A stretch of 64,000 bases of DNA from Phycisphaerae bacterium (GTDB lineage Bacteria > Planctomycetota > Phycisphaerae > UBA1845), in assembly GCA_029260115.1 (NCBI GenBank), contig JAJDDW010000086.1:84342-148341 (forward strand), given 5' to 3'. The notes under the pieces were generated by a model. That model had not been told where the DNA came from and did not search any database. It saw only the letters and a list, made by a program, of their open reading frames with translations. Shown piece after piece: positions 25,421 through 35,314 of this stretch (within the stretch, counting starts at the first letter, position 1; each line of letters opens with the position of its first letter). The translations under genes and the position numbers were made by a program.

Positions 25421-28039
25421 GTGCGATTCAACGTTACCTATATCCGCATGTCGTTATTTATTCTGTTTATCGTTCTTGCCGGACTATCGTCTAGTAGCCG
25501 TGCGGCGGATGTCGTTGTAGCTAAGTCTGCGGGCGGCATGTGGGGAACATTGGATCAAATTTCAGCCACGCGACAGCAGCGTGAGCCTTGGATTCGACCG
25601 CCGATCGCCCAGCAAGTATTACTAGACGAGGTGATGATGAAAGCCTCGTTAGATGCCATTCCCCGCGATGATGGACAAACCACCAGACTCCAGCCCAGCA
25701 TACTACTTCTCCCTGCTCCCAATGGGACGTTTGAACGATTCGAAATTGTATCTTCATCTGTGATGCCGCCGGAGTTAGCCAATAAGTATCCTGACATCAG
25801 AGCATTTCGTGGAAAAGGTGTGGACAATCCAGCTGCGACAGTCCGACTCGAAATGTCTCCGCAAGGCTTTCATGGCCAAGTGCTATCGCCGAACGGGACA
25901 TACTATATAGACCCATATTCCAAGGGCGATACGCAACTGTACAGTAGTTACTATAAGCGCGATTATACTAAGACTGGAATTGACTGGAATTGTGCCGCTG
26001 ACGACCCGCAAGTTGGCGCGGCCTTGAAATTGCAGAGTCAAGCCTCTGGGGATATTCTCAGCACCTATCGATTAGCCTGTTCGGCCACTGGTGAGTACAC
26101 AGCTTTCCACGGCGGAACCGTCGCCAAAGGCCTAGCGGCCATTGTCACCGCGATCAACCGCGTAAGCGGCATCTACGAACTGGAGGTCGGCGTACGGTTA
26201 GAACTAATTCCCAATAACGACCTATTGGTGTATACGAATCCCACGACGGATCCCTTTACCAATTTGAGTGGTGGGGCGATGTTGTCAGAGAACCAGACCA
26301 CTATCGACACTATCATTGGGTCTGCAAACTATGACATTGGCCATGTCTTCAGCACTGGCGGCGGTGGGATTGCCGGACTGTCAGTGGTGTGTAATCCCAC
26401 GAGCAAGGCCCAGGGTGTCACAGGGCTGACATCTCCGACGGGCGATCCATTTTATGTCGACTACGTAGCTCATGAAATGGGACATCAGTTCGGTGGCAGC
26501 CATACTTTTAATGGCGTAGGACAAAGCTGTGGAGGTAATAGAACTGGCTCCTCCGCTTATGAGCCAGGCAGTGGTTCAACCATTCAAGCGTATTCGGGGA
26601 TCTGCGGCTTAGATAATTTACAATTCAATAGTGATCCATACTTTCACTCGCGCAGCTACGACCAGATCCGAGCTTTTGTCCTCGGTAGCGGTGGCTCTTC
26701 CTGTGCGGCGTTGACCGCAACTTTTAACACGCCGCCTACTGTTAATTCAATATCAGATTTTGTAATTCCTTGGAAGACTCCCTTCGAGCTAGTGGCCGCT
26801 GGTCAAGATGCAGATAATGATACGCTTACCTATTGCTGGGAAGAACGAGACCTTGGCCCGGCCCAGGCAGTATCTGATCCAGATAATGGAATCAGCCCGA
26901 TTTTTCGTTCTTTCGCACCCACGGTGAATCCAGCGCGGTCGTTCCCTGCGCTAACAAGTATCTTAAATGGAACGACTATCATAGGTGAACAGCTTCCCTC
27001 TACATATAGGGTCATGGACTTTCGCGTTACTGTGCGTGATAACCATACGGATGGCGGTGGCATTGCTTTTGAGGAATTATCAATCCTTGTGGATTCCAGC
27101 GCCGGCCCGTTCGCCATTCTTGAGCCAAATGGTGGAGAATTAGTGGGTGGTGCTCGCACGGTTCGTTGGGACATTGCTGGTACTGACGCCAACATGGTTA
27201 ACACTCTTGCGGTTGATATTTTGTTATCTACCGATGGGGGAATGACCTATCCAGAGGTACTCGCATTAAATACTCCAAACGACGGTTCGGAAATCGTGAA
27301 TTTTTCCGCCGTAATTTCCAATACTGCGCGTCTCCGAATTCAAGGCTCTGGTAATGTGTTTTTCGATGTTTCAGACAATAATTTTTCTATCGATCCTGCC
27401 GCTACTTTTTCGGTGCCTTTGCCAGCCACTCATCCTTACAACATTCCCAATAATCGTTATATATCTTTCGATCCCAACAACGCCGCGTTAGCCGCCCTTC
27501 GTGTGGACCTCGTCAGTGGACCAGGATTGACCGGTACACTTGGTTGGGTCGCCGCACCATTCGACCCGGGTTGCCAAAACGAGAATGGTACACCCAAAGC
27601 CGGTGTATGTACGGGCCAGTTCGTTGCGCGTATTTCGGCTACTCCAGTGTTGCGAAACTGGACAGAGCCAATGGTTCATCTAAGTGGGTGTCACATTGTG
27701 CCCGTTGCGACTTACGAAATAAGCGCGACATCCAACGAGGTTCTGTTTTCCGTTCCCATTACACTCTCCACCTCAGGCCTACCGGCAGGACGTTTTTGGG
27801 GAGATTCTGTAGGTAACTTTTTTGGTGAATGGACGGGCCCAGATGGTTTGGTCACCGCCAATGACATCGTAGCCGTAGTTGATACTTTTCAGGATAACGC
27901 CAGAGCTACAGTCGTCACGCGTACCGACCTGGATGGACAAATACCGAATTTCATTATCAACGGCTCGGACATTCTTCAAGCCATCACGGCTTTTCAGGGA
28001 CAGGTCTATCCCTACGCCAATCCGTCCGACTGTCCGTAA
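25421..28039 (+). CDS. Secreted reprolysin-like (M12B-type) zinc metalloprotease with a dockerin-like C-terminus
   Basis: About 872 residues. The frame is open from ATG 25361, but AGGAG lies 12 bases before GTG 25421, which puts the signal peptide 'MSLFILFIVLAGLSSSSRAA' near the start. A propeptide-like region comes first, then the metzincin site 'HEMGHQFGGSHTF' (HExxHxxGxxH) with Cys-containing loops, as in reprolysin-type bacterial proteases. A beta-sandwich follows ('LEPNGGELVGGARTVRWDIAG'). The end has two dockerin-like Asp/Asn loops ('DGLVTANDIVAVVDTFQDN', 'INGSDILQAITAFQG') and finishes 'NPSDCP', a pattern I associate with Phycisphaerae exported proteins. It probably degrades proteins outside the cell. 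Confidence 0.85.
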   Translation: MRFNVTYIRMSLFILFIVLAGLSSSSRAADVVVAKSAGGMWGTLDQISATRQQREPWIRPPIAQQVLLDEVMMKASLDAIPRDDGQTTRLQPSILLLPAPNGTFERFEIVSSSVMPPELANKYPDIRAFRGKGVDNPAATVRLEMSPQGFHGQVLSPNGTYYIDPYSKGDTQLYSSYYKRDYTKTGIDWNCAADDPQVGAALKLQSQASGDILSTYRLACSATGEYTAFHGGTVAKGLAAIVTAINRVSGIYELEVGVRLELIPNNDLLVYTNPTTDPFTNLSGGAMLSENQTTIDTIIGSANYDIGHVFSTGGGGIAGLSVVCNPTSKAQGVTGLTSPTGDPFYVDYVAHEMGHQFGGSHTFNGVGQSCGGNRTGSSAYEPGSGSTIQAYSGICGLDNLQFNSDPYFHSRSYDQIRAFVLGSGGSSCAALTATFNTPPTVNSISDFVIPWKTPFELVAAGQDADNDTLTYCWEERDLGPAQAVSDPDNGISPIFRSFAPTVNPARSFPALTSILNGTTIIGEQLPSTYRVMDFRVTVRDNHTDGGGIAFEELSILVDSSAGPFAILEPNGGELVGGARTVRWDIAGTDANMVNTLAVDILLSTDGGMTYPEVLALNTPNDGSEIVNFSAVISNTARLRIQGSGNVFFDVSDNNFSIDPAATFSVPLPATHPYNIPNNRYISFDPNNAALAALRVDLVSGPGLTGTLGWVAAPFDPGCQNENGTPKAGVCTGQFVARISATPVLRNWTEPMVHLSGCHIVPVATYEISATSNEVLFSVPITLSTSGLPAGRFWGDSVGNFFGEWTGPDGLVTANDIVAVVDTFQDNARATVVTRTDLDGQIPNFIINGSDILQAITAFQGQVYPYANPSDCP

Positions 28040-28214
28040 TTGTTGTGCAACATTTTTCGCCCTCCCAGTCGTCGTCGAGAGCGAACTTCCGTTGCGCCAT
28101 AGACGAACTAGCACATATCAGTACCGTGTAGCCGCAGACGTCAGTTGAAGCCGTCGCTGACGCCGATAGTTTTCGTAAGAAGTTTCGTTCCTTGCGCAAA
28201 GGTTATTCGTTTCG

Positions 28215-30308
28215 ATGCTACAACCCTTGCTTTGTGATTATTGTAGCCTACCCGTACCAGCACGCTTGCAACCATCTCAGCAACCCAATGAGTCGGACAT
28301 TTTATATTGCTGCTACGGCTGTAAATTCGCAGCAGCAGTGACCCAGGCCCGGGGCGAACACGGTCAAGCCAATTGGCTATTAACCCGACTGGGCGTTTCA
28401 GTTTTCTTATCGATGGGGGTGATGATTTTTAGCTTAGCGTTATATAGCCAAGATGTGTATGGCTTAAGCGTAACCAATGCCCCGCCCGCTGCGGTCCATC
28501 TAATTGGATTATTTCGTTACATCTCACTCATCATGGCTACGCCAGTTTTTGCAATGTTAGGCTTACCAATTTTGACCAACGCTGCGACCCAGCTACGCCA
28601 GCGGATTGTCACAACCGATGGTTTAGTAGTCCTAGGCGTAGCTGGCGCGTTCGTATATTCCTACATATCAACCTTGTGCGAATCCGGTCGCGTCTACTAT
28701 GAAACCGCTTGTATGGTGTTGGTGCTAGTCACACTAGGCCGATATCTCGAAGCCACTGGCCGGCTTAAAGCATCCGACGCATTTGCCAAGCTGGGTGCCC
28801 TAGTACCAGACGAGGTTAGTGTCCGTCGCGCATCGTCGTACGAACAAATAGCCAGTGACGCGGTTCGTGTCGGCGACGTACTCCACATTCGCGCTGGCCA
28901 GTGCATCGCGGTAGACGGCATCATCGAGCAAGGACAAGCACATATCGATGAGCAACTGCTTACTGGAGAAAGTGATCCGATCGCTAAGCAAGTAGGCGAC
29001 ATCGTCCATGCGGGCACGCTCAATGTCGATGGAGACCTGCACGTTCGAGCATCCGCGGTGGGCGAACGAAGTGCCGTAGGTAGGCTGGTTGCACTACTAG
29101 AATTAGCTAAGCTTACACCCGGTCGATATCAACGCATCGCAGACCGCGTGGCTAGTGCTTTCGTCCCTGCAGTTATCGTAATGGCAATCGTAGGCGCATG
29201 CCTTGGATATCACCGAGGTGGCAGCGTTAGCGCCATGATGACCGCGTTGTCAGTATTACTAATTTCGTGTCCCTGTGCACTAGGGTTGGCTACACCCATG
29301 GCTATTTGGATTGGATTAGGTCGTGCCGCGCAAATGGGGATCGTCTTTCGCGACGGACCAGCCATAGAACGGTTAGCCATGGTCCACGCGATCGCATTCG
29401 ACAAGACCGGAACCCTAACTACCGGACAGACGCAATTGATAGCAAGCGTTTACGCCGAGGACAGTCTCGTGTCAACGTCAACCAACCTGTCATTGGCGGC
29501 GGGTTTAGCCCATGCCTCAACCCATGCTTCATCAACGGCGATCGTGGCCCATGCTCGAGAAAAAAGTGTCACACCTGCGACATTAAAAAACACGAAAACC
29601 GTACCAGGGCAAGGCCTCATGGGCGAATATCAAACACATTCGATTAGGCTAGGTAGCGAAGCATACATCCGCGAAGTAGCACTAGCTTGGCCACCCCAAC
29701 TTGACGAGCAGATTCAACAGTACCGCGCCGAAGCGCTTGGCCTCGTGTGTCTCTCTGTCGACAATCAGTGCGTGGCTATATTCGGTACGACAGAAACACT
29801 GCGAGAGGAGGCCGCGTCAGCTGTGCAGCAACTTGCGCAATCACATTACGACCTCCGCATATTCACGGGAGACCACGCGGTGCGCGGTAGCCGCATAGCC
29901 GAGGCGTTGGGCGTGCAGGTTAAAGCTGAACTAACACCGGCTGATAAGGTGGAACAAGTCGAGCGATTTCGCCATGAAAAGGGTTCTGTTGCGATGGTAG
30001 GAGACGGGTTAAACGACGCACCTGCGCTCAAAGCTGCCGATGTGGGAATAGCCATGGGCTGCGGCGCAGACCTAACGCGAGACGTCGCGGACGTGTGTCT
30101 GCTGAACAACGACCTGATGATCCTAGTCCAAGCTATGAAACTATCTCGGCGAACAGTACGTACCATCAAGTTGAACCTATTCTGGGCATTCGCTTACAAC
30201 ATAATCGGCATCGCCCTATCCATGACAGGCATTCTCAACCCCATACTAGCTGCGGGCGCGATGGTGGTGAGCAGTATTTTTGTAGTGACAAATTCAATTA
30301 GGCTATAG
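28215..30308 (+). CDS. Copper-type P1B ATPase (CcoI/CopA-like) with an N-terminal metal-ribbon domain
   Basis: A 697-residue protein. P-type ATPase motifs are complete: C352-P-C354 in the membrane site, D396-K-T-G-T-L-T for phosphorylation, and 'GDGLNDAPAL' from about 596. The TGE motif is 'LLTGES'. The N-terminus is 'CDYCSLPVP...YCCYGCK', the Cys pattern of the ATPase-cat_bd domain found at the start of CcoI/FixI copper pumps. The usual HMA (CxxC) domain after it is missing, and membrane helices start by residue 60. It probably moves Cu+ (or Ag+) out of the cytoplasm, for detoxification or for loading cytochrome oxidase. No cbb3 oxidase genes are nearby, while an efflux operon is 3 kb downstream. 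Confidence 0.92.
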   Translation: MLQPLLCDYCSLPVPARLQPSQQPNESDILYCCYGCKFAAAVTQARGEHGQANWLLTRLGVSVFLSMGVMIFSLALYSQDVYGLSVTNAPPAAVHLIGLFRYISLIMATPVFAMLGLPILTNAATQLRQRIVTTDGLVVLGVAGAFVYSYISTLCESGRVYYETACMVLVLVTLGRYLEATGRLKASDAFAKLGALVPDEVSVRRASSYEQIASDAVRVGDVLHIRAGQCIAVDGIIEQGQAHIDEQLLTGESDPIAKQVGDIVHAGTLNVDGDLHVRASAVGERSAVGRLVALLELAKLTPGRYQRIADRVASAFVPAVIVMAIVGACLGYHRGGSVSAMMTALSVLLISCPCALGLATPMAIWIGLGRAAQMGIVFRDGPAIERLAMVHAIAFDKTGTLTTGQTQLIASVYAEDSLVSTSTNLSLAAGLAHASTHASSTAIVAHAREKSVTPATLKNTKTVPGQGLMGEYQTHSIRLGSEAYIREVALAWPPQLDEQIQQYRAEALGLVCLSVDNQCVAIFGTTETLREEAASAVQQLAQSHYDLRIFTGDHAVRGSRIAEALGVQVKAELTPADKVEQVERFRHEKGSVAMVGDGLNDAPALKAADVGIAMGCGADLTRDVADVCLLNNDLMILVQAMKLSRRTVRTIKLNLFWAFAYNIIGIALSMTGILNPILAAGAMVVSSIFVVTNSIRL

Positions 30309-30403
30309 GACGAAGACTTGTCGAATCACGACAAGAAAAAGATATGGTAGGATGCCTATAATCTGCGGAACTATTTCGTTAGAAAAGTGTGCGGAGATTA
30401 GTC

Positions 30404-31225
30404 ATGTATTGTCGCAACTGCTTTTATGATCTTCGTGGTCAAGAAATATCACGTTGCCCAGAATGTGGATTACCGTTTGCACTTGATGATGCAACAAGTT
30501 TCCTCAGCGATGTCCCGGGTATTCTCGGGCAAACGTTGCTCTGGTTGCGTCGTAGAAGAAAATTCCTGATTATTGTAATGACCATACTTTGGCTAATGTG
30601 TAATTACCAGGCTAAATATCTTTACAATTTCGGATGCGGTGGCATCATATCGTATGGTATCGTGGCTTGTAATAATCTGAAAAACGTAATCACCGCCCGA
30701 AAGGTTCAGGCGTTTGAGTATCCTGAAAGTAAAAGCTTCGATATTGAGGACGCAAAAAAGAATATCCAACCCAGTTTGAGTGCATGGTCTGAGCGGGATG
30801 CCGTAGGGCATAGATTGTCTTTATCCAAAAAACTGCGCTTTGTTCCCCAATTCGCAATACCAGCGATTTTGTATCTCCTGTTATTTGCGGTTCTTTACGA
30901 AAGACGATTACGACGGGGAGCCATTGTTCTGGCCGCCGGCCTATTGTTGATCGTATGCGGTTCTTTATTCCCTCAAGAAATTGTCACCCGAGTATATCCT
31001 GGAAGCTATGCGTTCCTGGACGATATAGTTCACATTCCTGGCATTGATTTAACGGTTTATAACGAAAATACCATTATTGCTTATGACCTCGAAAGTTTCC
31101 GTTGGAATGGTCAACGAGTAGTCGCGTTTGCCGATGGCCATACGGTCCATAGACAGGGCGATTGGGCGAAGCCACTGTTTCAAGCTCAAGGAATTCCATA
31201 TCCTGAACCAAGCGGCTCGCAGTAA
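30404..31225 (+). CDS. Membrane protein with N-terminal zinc ribbon and C-terminal DG-type motif, unknown function
   Basis: 273 residues from ATG 30404, with GGAG 8 bases upstream. It opens 'MYCRNCFYDLRGQEISRCPECGLPF', a four-Cys zinc ribbon common in Phycisphaerae proteins (recalled). Hydrophobic helices lie near 53-72, 155-172 and 177-197. The C-terminus 'VVAFADGHTVHRQGDWAKPLFQ' is like the ending of planctomycete DUF1559/H-X9-DG proteins. It follows the P-type ATPase by 95 bases on the same strand but need not be linked to it. Function unknown. Confidence 0.65.
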   Translation: MYCRNCFYDLRGQEISRCPECGLPFALDDATSFLSDVPGILGQTLLWLRRRRKFLIIVMTILWLMCNYQAKYLYNFGCGGIISYGIVACNNLKNVITARKVQAFEYPESKSFDIEDAKKNIQPSLSAWSERDAVGHRLSLSKKLRFVPQFAIPAILYLLLFAVLYERRLRRGAIVLAAGLLLIVCGSLFPQEIVTRVYPGSYAFLDDIVHIPGIDLTVYNENTIIAYDLESFRWNGQRVVAFADGHTVHRQGDWAKPLFQAQGIPYPEPSGSQ

Positions 31226-31239
31226 TTCTGCATTCTGCG

Positions 31240-32082
31240 TTATTTCGATTCGTGATTGTCGGAAAGCATAGGCGCAATCGCCGCCATCACCATTGGCATT
31301 TCAGTTTCCTCATCGAGTCGGCTTAGTAGGCAGTGGCATGTTGTCGGGTCGGTCATGTGAACTAGCTTCCACTGGCCGACCTGCACCTTATGGCCGCAGT
31401 GTTCCCCAATCACGCAAGGAAAGTTATCGTATTCGCCAAACCGTTCGTGCTTCATCGGCGGATGAAAAACCGCCGCGAGAAATTCACCATCTCGATCATA
31501 AGCCGCAGCTACACCCTTCGCGCCCCCGATACGAAGTTCATAGACCGATTTGAGAAGGAACCCGCCCGGCAGCATCGCCGGTGTCTCAAAATTCAATTCG
31601 GGATTATTTCGCTTTGCTGCAATGGGCGACGTATCTTTGGCATCGTAACGAACGAGGAATTTCCTAAATGCTTTATGGGCATCGAGCGGAAGCGCGTCTA
31701 AGAGCACACTGAAGTTTACGGTTGAGGCGCGAGCTGTGGTATCTGATGATGGTAAATTCAACAAGCCTAGGCCTGCAACAAGAGCGACGCTAGCAGCGAT
31801 CGCCCAAGCCGTGCGCTTCAGCCGGACGCGACGCTTAACCAGCAATGAATCTTGCCGCGATTGATCCAATTGTTTTTCGATCTTTCCCCAAAGCGATGAT
31901 GGCACAGTCACAGGCGCAGTAAGTGCGATTTCTCCCACCAGTTCGCGCAACGCCTCAAGCTCGGCCCGACAACTCGAACAAAACGCAAGATGGGTATCGA
32001 CCTCGTCTCGTTCCGTCGCCGACAATTCGTTGTCGGCGTAGTGTCCGAGTAGTGGTTCAACCTGTTCGCAGCACAAGCTCAT
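31240..32082 (-). CDS. Zinc-binding anti-sigma factor (ZAS type), membrane-anchored
   Basis: About 280 residues from ATG 32082 (frame open to 32112). The cytoplasmic N-terminus has the anti-sigma zinc motif H-x3-C-x2-C ('HLAFCSSC') after 'CCEQVEPLLGHYADNELSATER'. One membrane helix, 'TAWAIAASVALVAGLGLLNL', is near 95-115. The outer C-terminal domain has 'GAKGVAAAYDRDGEFLAAVF' and several Cys/His ('HCGHKV', 'TTCHCLLSR') that could sense metal or redox state (inference). It follows the ECF sigma gene by about 106 bases on the same strand, the usual sigma/anti-sigma order. Confidence 0.85.
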   Translation of the reverse strand: MSLCCEQVEPLLGHYADNELSATERDEVDTHLAFCSSCRAELEALRELVGEIALTAPVTVPSSLWGKIEKQLDQSRQDSLLVKRRVRLKRTAWAIAASVALVAGLGLLNLPSSDTTARASTVNFSVLLDALPLDAHKAFRKFLVRYDAKDTSPIAAKRNNPELNFETPAMLPGGFLLKSVYELRIGGAKGVAAAYDRDGEFLAAVFHPPMKHERFGEYDNFPCVIGEHCGHKVQVGQWKLVHMTDPTTCHCLLSRLDEETEMPMVMAAIAPMLSDNHESK

Positions 32083-32188
32083 GTGAATTCCGTCATCTAA
32101 AAAACAAGGCATTTTCTAGTCACAGACCAGACCTCGCGGTTCCTTCGTAACACTATATTAGATGCATCGCGAGCAATGGACCTTCCAA

Positions 32189-32776
32189 CTAACCATAACT
32201 TTTTCGCAACATGCCCCGTAATCGCTCCCGAGCACGATTCAAGCGAGACGCGACCGTTCCTTCCGCACATTTGAGAACCTCAGCCATGCCTCGATAATCC
32301 AGCTCCTCTTGATATTTCAACAGCAACAACGTTTGGTCGTCAGGAGACATTTCGGCCAGGGCGCCTGCTAAATCCAATCGCAGATCGGTCGTCGGTGTTG
32401 GCGCCTCACCTAATCGATCCAAAGCAAGCGTTTTACATTTCAGTGTGTGGATTCCGTTTCGACGTCGGAATTGCAGCCCTTCGTTTATGGCTATGCGATA
32501 GAACCAAGATGCGATAGCCGAGCGTCCGTCGAATTGGTCTAATCGTTGTAGCCCTTTGACAAAAGTTTCCTGAGTGAGGTCCGACGCATCATCCACGTTG
32601 CCCGTCATTCGTAACAGAAGACGATACACCCGCAACGAGGTTAGTTCGTACAAATCACGCTGGGCGTCGCGGTCGCCAGCTTTGCATCGTTCGATTAGGC
32701 TATGATCATTCACGACCCGGGATGTCTCGCTAAAAGCAATGGTGTCATTCACACATTGGCTATGTTGCCACCTCAT
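32189..32776 (-). CDS. ECF-family RNA polymerase sigma factor
   Basis: About 195 residues. Region 2 is clear: 'SLIERCKAGDRDAQRDLYELTSLRVYRLLLRMTGNVDDASDLTQETFVKGLQRL' and 'SWFYRIAINEGLQFRRR'. Region 4 is 'MSPDDQTLLLLKYQEELDYRGMAEVLKCAEGTVASRLNRARERLR'. The start is uncertain: TTG at 32806, ATG at 32776, or a GTG nearer the conserved core. With its zinc anti-sigma it forms a two-gene switch. It is divergent from the metal-efflux operon that starts at 33086, with about 310 bases between, so control of that operon is a fair guess. Confidence 0.93.
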   Translation of the reverse strand: MRWQHSQCVNDTIAFSETSRVVNDHSLIERCKAGDRDAQRDLYELTSLRVYRLLLRMTGNVDDASDLTQETFVKGLQRLDQFDGRSAIASWFYRIAINEGLQFRRRNGIHTLKCKTLALDRLGEAPTPTTDLRLDLAGALAEMSPDDQTLLLLKYQEELDYRGMAEVLKCAEGTVASRLNRARERLRGMLRKSYG

Positions 32777-33085
32777 AATGGTAGACTGACGGTTAGTGAT
32801 ATTCAAATAGTTACAGCATGCTGCACGCCATTATAGCGTCTTATCGTCAAAATAACCAAGAAACGTGCCTATTTGTGGATGCTACAGCTATTGCTGCCAG
32901 TATTCCCCGGCTGTTGGTACGAAAGGGTTACCTGGTTGGCCTGGATATAGAACTAATTCCGATGCGTATGGAAGGAGCCTTGGCCTTGGTGCATCTAATT
33001 GATTATAAAGGCTGGGAACGGCAACCTGAACCGAGGGGTTTGGGGCAAAAGACCTATAAGACGTCTATTAAGGAGATTTTCTACG

Positions 33086-33766
33086 ATGAACAATGTTGCA
33101 AAACACCTCATGATCGGATCGGTATTCGCATTAGGACTTGGCATGACACCGCTCATGGCCCAACACGGAGGTCAAGGTCATGGCCCCGACGAGCATGGAA
33201 AAGCTCAGCATGCAGCCTTGCCAAGATGCCCTGTTGTGGATGAACCAGTCAACCTAGCCGTGAGCATGGCTACCGACGACGGGCCAGTATTTTTCTGCTG
33301 CAAGGGTTGTATAAAAAAGTATAAGGCCAGCCCTGACAAGTACGCGAAAATTGTAACTGCCCAGCGTATGGCGCTCGCCAGCCGCGAGAAAATCCAAGTA
33401 ACCTGCCCGGTGTCGGGAAACCCTGTGAATCAGGATACATTTGTTGAGAGCAACGGCGAGAAAGTATATTTCTGTTGCAAAGATTGTGCGGGTGAATACA
33501 AAAACAATCCAAGCAAGTATGCCTCCGCCCTAGCCAATAGCTATACGCACCAGACGACCTGTCCGGTCATGGACGAAGAGATTAACCCGCAAGTATTCAC
33601 CAAGACGGCTAGCGGAAATAAAATCTATTTCTGTTGCAAAGGATGCGATAAAAAGTTCGCCAAGAATCCTAAAAAATATATTCCGAAACTTGTCGCTCAA
33701 GGACTAACGTATGAAATCGAGGAACTGGCCACTAGTAAAGACGATCACGCCGGACACAATCATTAG
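33086..33766 (+). CDS. Periplasmic protein with three YHS/TRASH-like metal-binding repeats
   Basis: 226 residues from ATG 33086, with AAGGAG 10 bases before. The signal peptide ends near 'PLMAQ', followed by a His-rich linker ('HGGQGHGPDEHGKAQH'). Three tandem units follow, each C-P-V ... F/Y-F-C-C-K-x-C-x-x-x-[Y/F] ... P-x-K-Y: 'CPVVDEPVN...CCKGC', 'CPVSGNPVN...CCKDC' and 'CPVMDEEIN...CCKGC'. The tail is 'DDHAGHNH'. This is the YHS-like Cys arrangement found in soft-metal proteins, so a periplasmic Cu/Ag buffer or chaperone is likely (inference). It is the first gene of the efflux operon and lies 48 bases before the TolC-like gene. Confidence 0.82.
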   Translation: MNNVAKHLMIGSVFALGLGMTPLMAQHGGQGHGPDEHGKAQHAALPRCPVVDEPVNLAVSMATDDGPVFFCCKGCIKKYKASPDKYAKIVTAQRMALASREKIQVTCPVSGNPVNQDTFVESNGEKVYFCCKDCAGEYKNNPSKYASALANSYTHQTTCPVMDEEINPQVFTKTASGNKIYFCCKGCDKKFAKNPKKYIPKLVAQGLTYEIEELATSKDDHAGHNH

Positions 33767-33814
33767 ACTTGACGTTGCTTTAAAAATGTCAATTGTGCAA
33801 ATTTTCAAGAGGCG

Positions 33815-35314
33815 ATGGAAATGGTTAAGTCGCGGGTACGAATTCGACCAGCCCTGATTTCCTGTTTGGCGATCACGTCATTGATGTTCTTCATGCAAAG
33901 CTGCACGATGTATCAAGACGGCACACGCGAAGTGTCGGCATACCTCAGTCGCAAAGCGGCAGGAAACATTGAACAGGCCAGTGCTTACGCTCGGTCGAAA
34001 CCTGTACAATCTAATGAGCTGGAGATCGAATATTCGGCCGATGGCGATTTGACTAATTCGCAAACGCACGAGGGATTACGCGACTTCATCGTGCTTGCAT
34101 TATCGCACAATCCGGACATTAAAGCTGCAGAGGAGTTGGCTCGCGCAAAAGTAGAGCGCATCCGTCAGGTCACGGCCTTGCCTGATCCGTTTTTAACGAC
34201 AAAGATTCTACCGGAACCAATTCGCACCGCCGAGGGTGATAATTTTTTCATCCTCGGCGTGTCTCAAAAGTTGCCGGTTCCGCAAAAACTCGACCGCGCT
34301 GGCCGCATTGCCTACGAACAAACCCGTATCGCCTTGCAGCAATTACAGGCGATGCGATTGCGCGTCATAGCAGACGTCAAGCGGGCCTATTTCCAGCTAT
34401 ATGTCGTGGATCGTAGTCATGTCGCTACTCAGGCCAACCAGGATTTATTACGAGGTCTCATTGATGTCGCCCACGCGCAGGTTGCCGTAGGCCGACGTAG
34501 CCAAGATGATGTGCTACGCGCTCAAGTAGAGCTATCCAATCTTGAAGCCGAGTTGATTATACTGAGACAGAAGCGTGTCACAACTGTGGCCCGCCTCAAC
34601 GTAATTCTCGCCCGCCCACCAAAGTCTGAAATAGCGACGCCCGACGACTTCGGTATTCGAGACGTCAACTTCGCGGTGGATACATTGATGACAAAAGCGG
34701 TAGCTGCCAACCCCGATTTGTTGCTTATGCAGCATCAGGTCGAGATGGATCGTGAATCTTTAGAACTCGCCAAGCTCGCCTATTGGCCGGACTTTGCGCT
34801 GGGGTTTGAATGGATATCGATGGAGCCAAGAGACGCATTCGAGGCCCCGCGCAACCGCATGACCGGGCGACGCCCCGTGACGCCGCAAATGAGCGAGGAT
34901 GGAAGCGACAACTGGGCTATCACGTTCGGGTTCAGTCTGCCGATTTGGCGCGACAAAATCAAAGGCGGGATCGAAGAGGCCTCGCGGCGACTCGCTTCTT
35001 CCCAGGCGAAATACCAGTCTACAAACAATCGAATCGAATTTGATGTTCAAGACGCGTTGGAACGTGTCAGGTCTCAGCAGAAACTCGCCCAGATTTTTAA
35101 AGACACGATTATTCCCCAAGCCGAGCAGACCTATCGCGTCTCACAAGCTTCTTATACCGCCGGGACGAGTGATTTTCAATACGTCATCGACAATTGGCGA
35201 AAGTGGCTGGTGTTCACCATTCAGTATTACCGTTCGATGGGCGAGCTGGAGCAAAGCGTCGCCGATCTTGAACAAGCTATCGGTTTGAGTATGCCTGAAG
35301 TGGGAGTACAATAA
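33815..35314 (+). CDS. Outer-membrane efflux protein, TolC/CusC-like lipoprotein
   Basis: A 499-residue protein. The N-terminus has a lipoprotein signal ending in 'MQSC' near residue 29. The rest has two repeats of long alpha-helices with beta segments, as in outer membrane efflux proteins: 'GLRDFIVLALSHNPDIKAAEELARAKVERI' and 'LMTKAVAANPDLLLMQHQVEMDRESLELAKLAYWPDFALG'. TolC-like trimers form the outer-membrane duct of RND pumps. Its TAA stop overlaps the ATG of the next gene (TAATG), so the two are translationally coupled. Confidence 0.9.
   Translation: MEMVKSRVRIRPALISCLAITSLMFFMQSCTMYQDGTREVSAYLSRKAAGNIEQASAYARSKPVQSNELEIEYSADGDLTNSQTHEGLRDFIVLALSHNPDIKAAEELARAKVERIRQVTALPDPFLTTKILPEPIRTAEGDNFFILGVSQKLPVPQKLDRAGRIAYEQTRIALQQLQAMRLRVIADVKRAYFQLYVVDRSHVATQANQDLLRGLIDVAHAQVAVGRRSQDDVLRAQVELSNLEAELIILRQKRVTTVARLNVILARPPKSEIATPDDFGIRDVNFAVDTLMTKAVAANPDLLLMQHQVEMDRESLELAKLAYWPDFALGFEWISMEPRDAFEAPRNRMTGRRPVTPQMSEDGSDNWAITFGFSLPIWRDKIKGGIEEASRRLASSQAKYQSTNNRIEFDVQDALERVRSQQKLAQIFKDTIIPQAEQTYRVSQASYTAGTSDFQYVIDNWRKWLVFTIQYYRSMGELEQSVADLEQAIGLSMPEVGVQ

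Noticed and set aside
28040..28058. Possible terminator (TGTTGTGCAACA then TTTTT) after the metalloprotease
   Set aside because: The stem is only 4-5 bases with a tiny loop, too weak to call.
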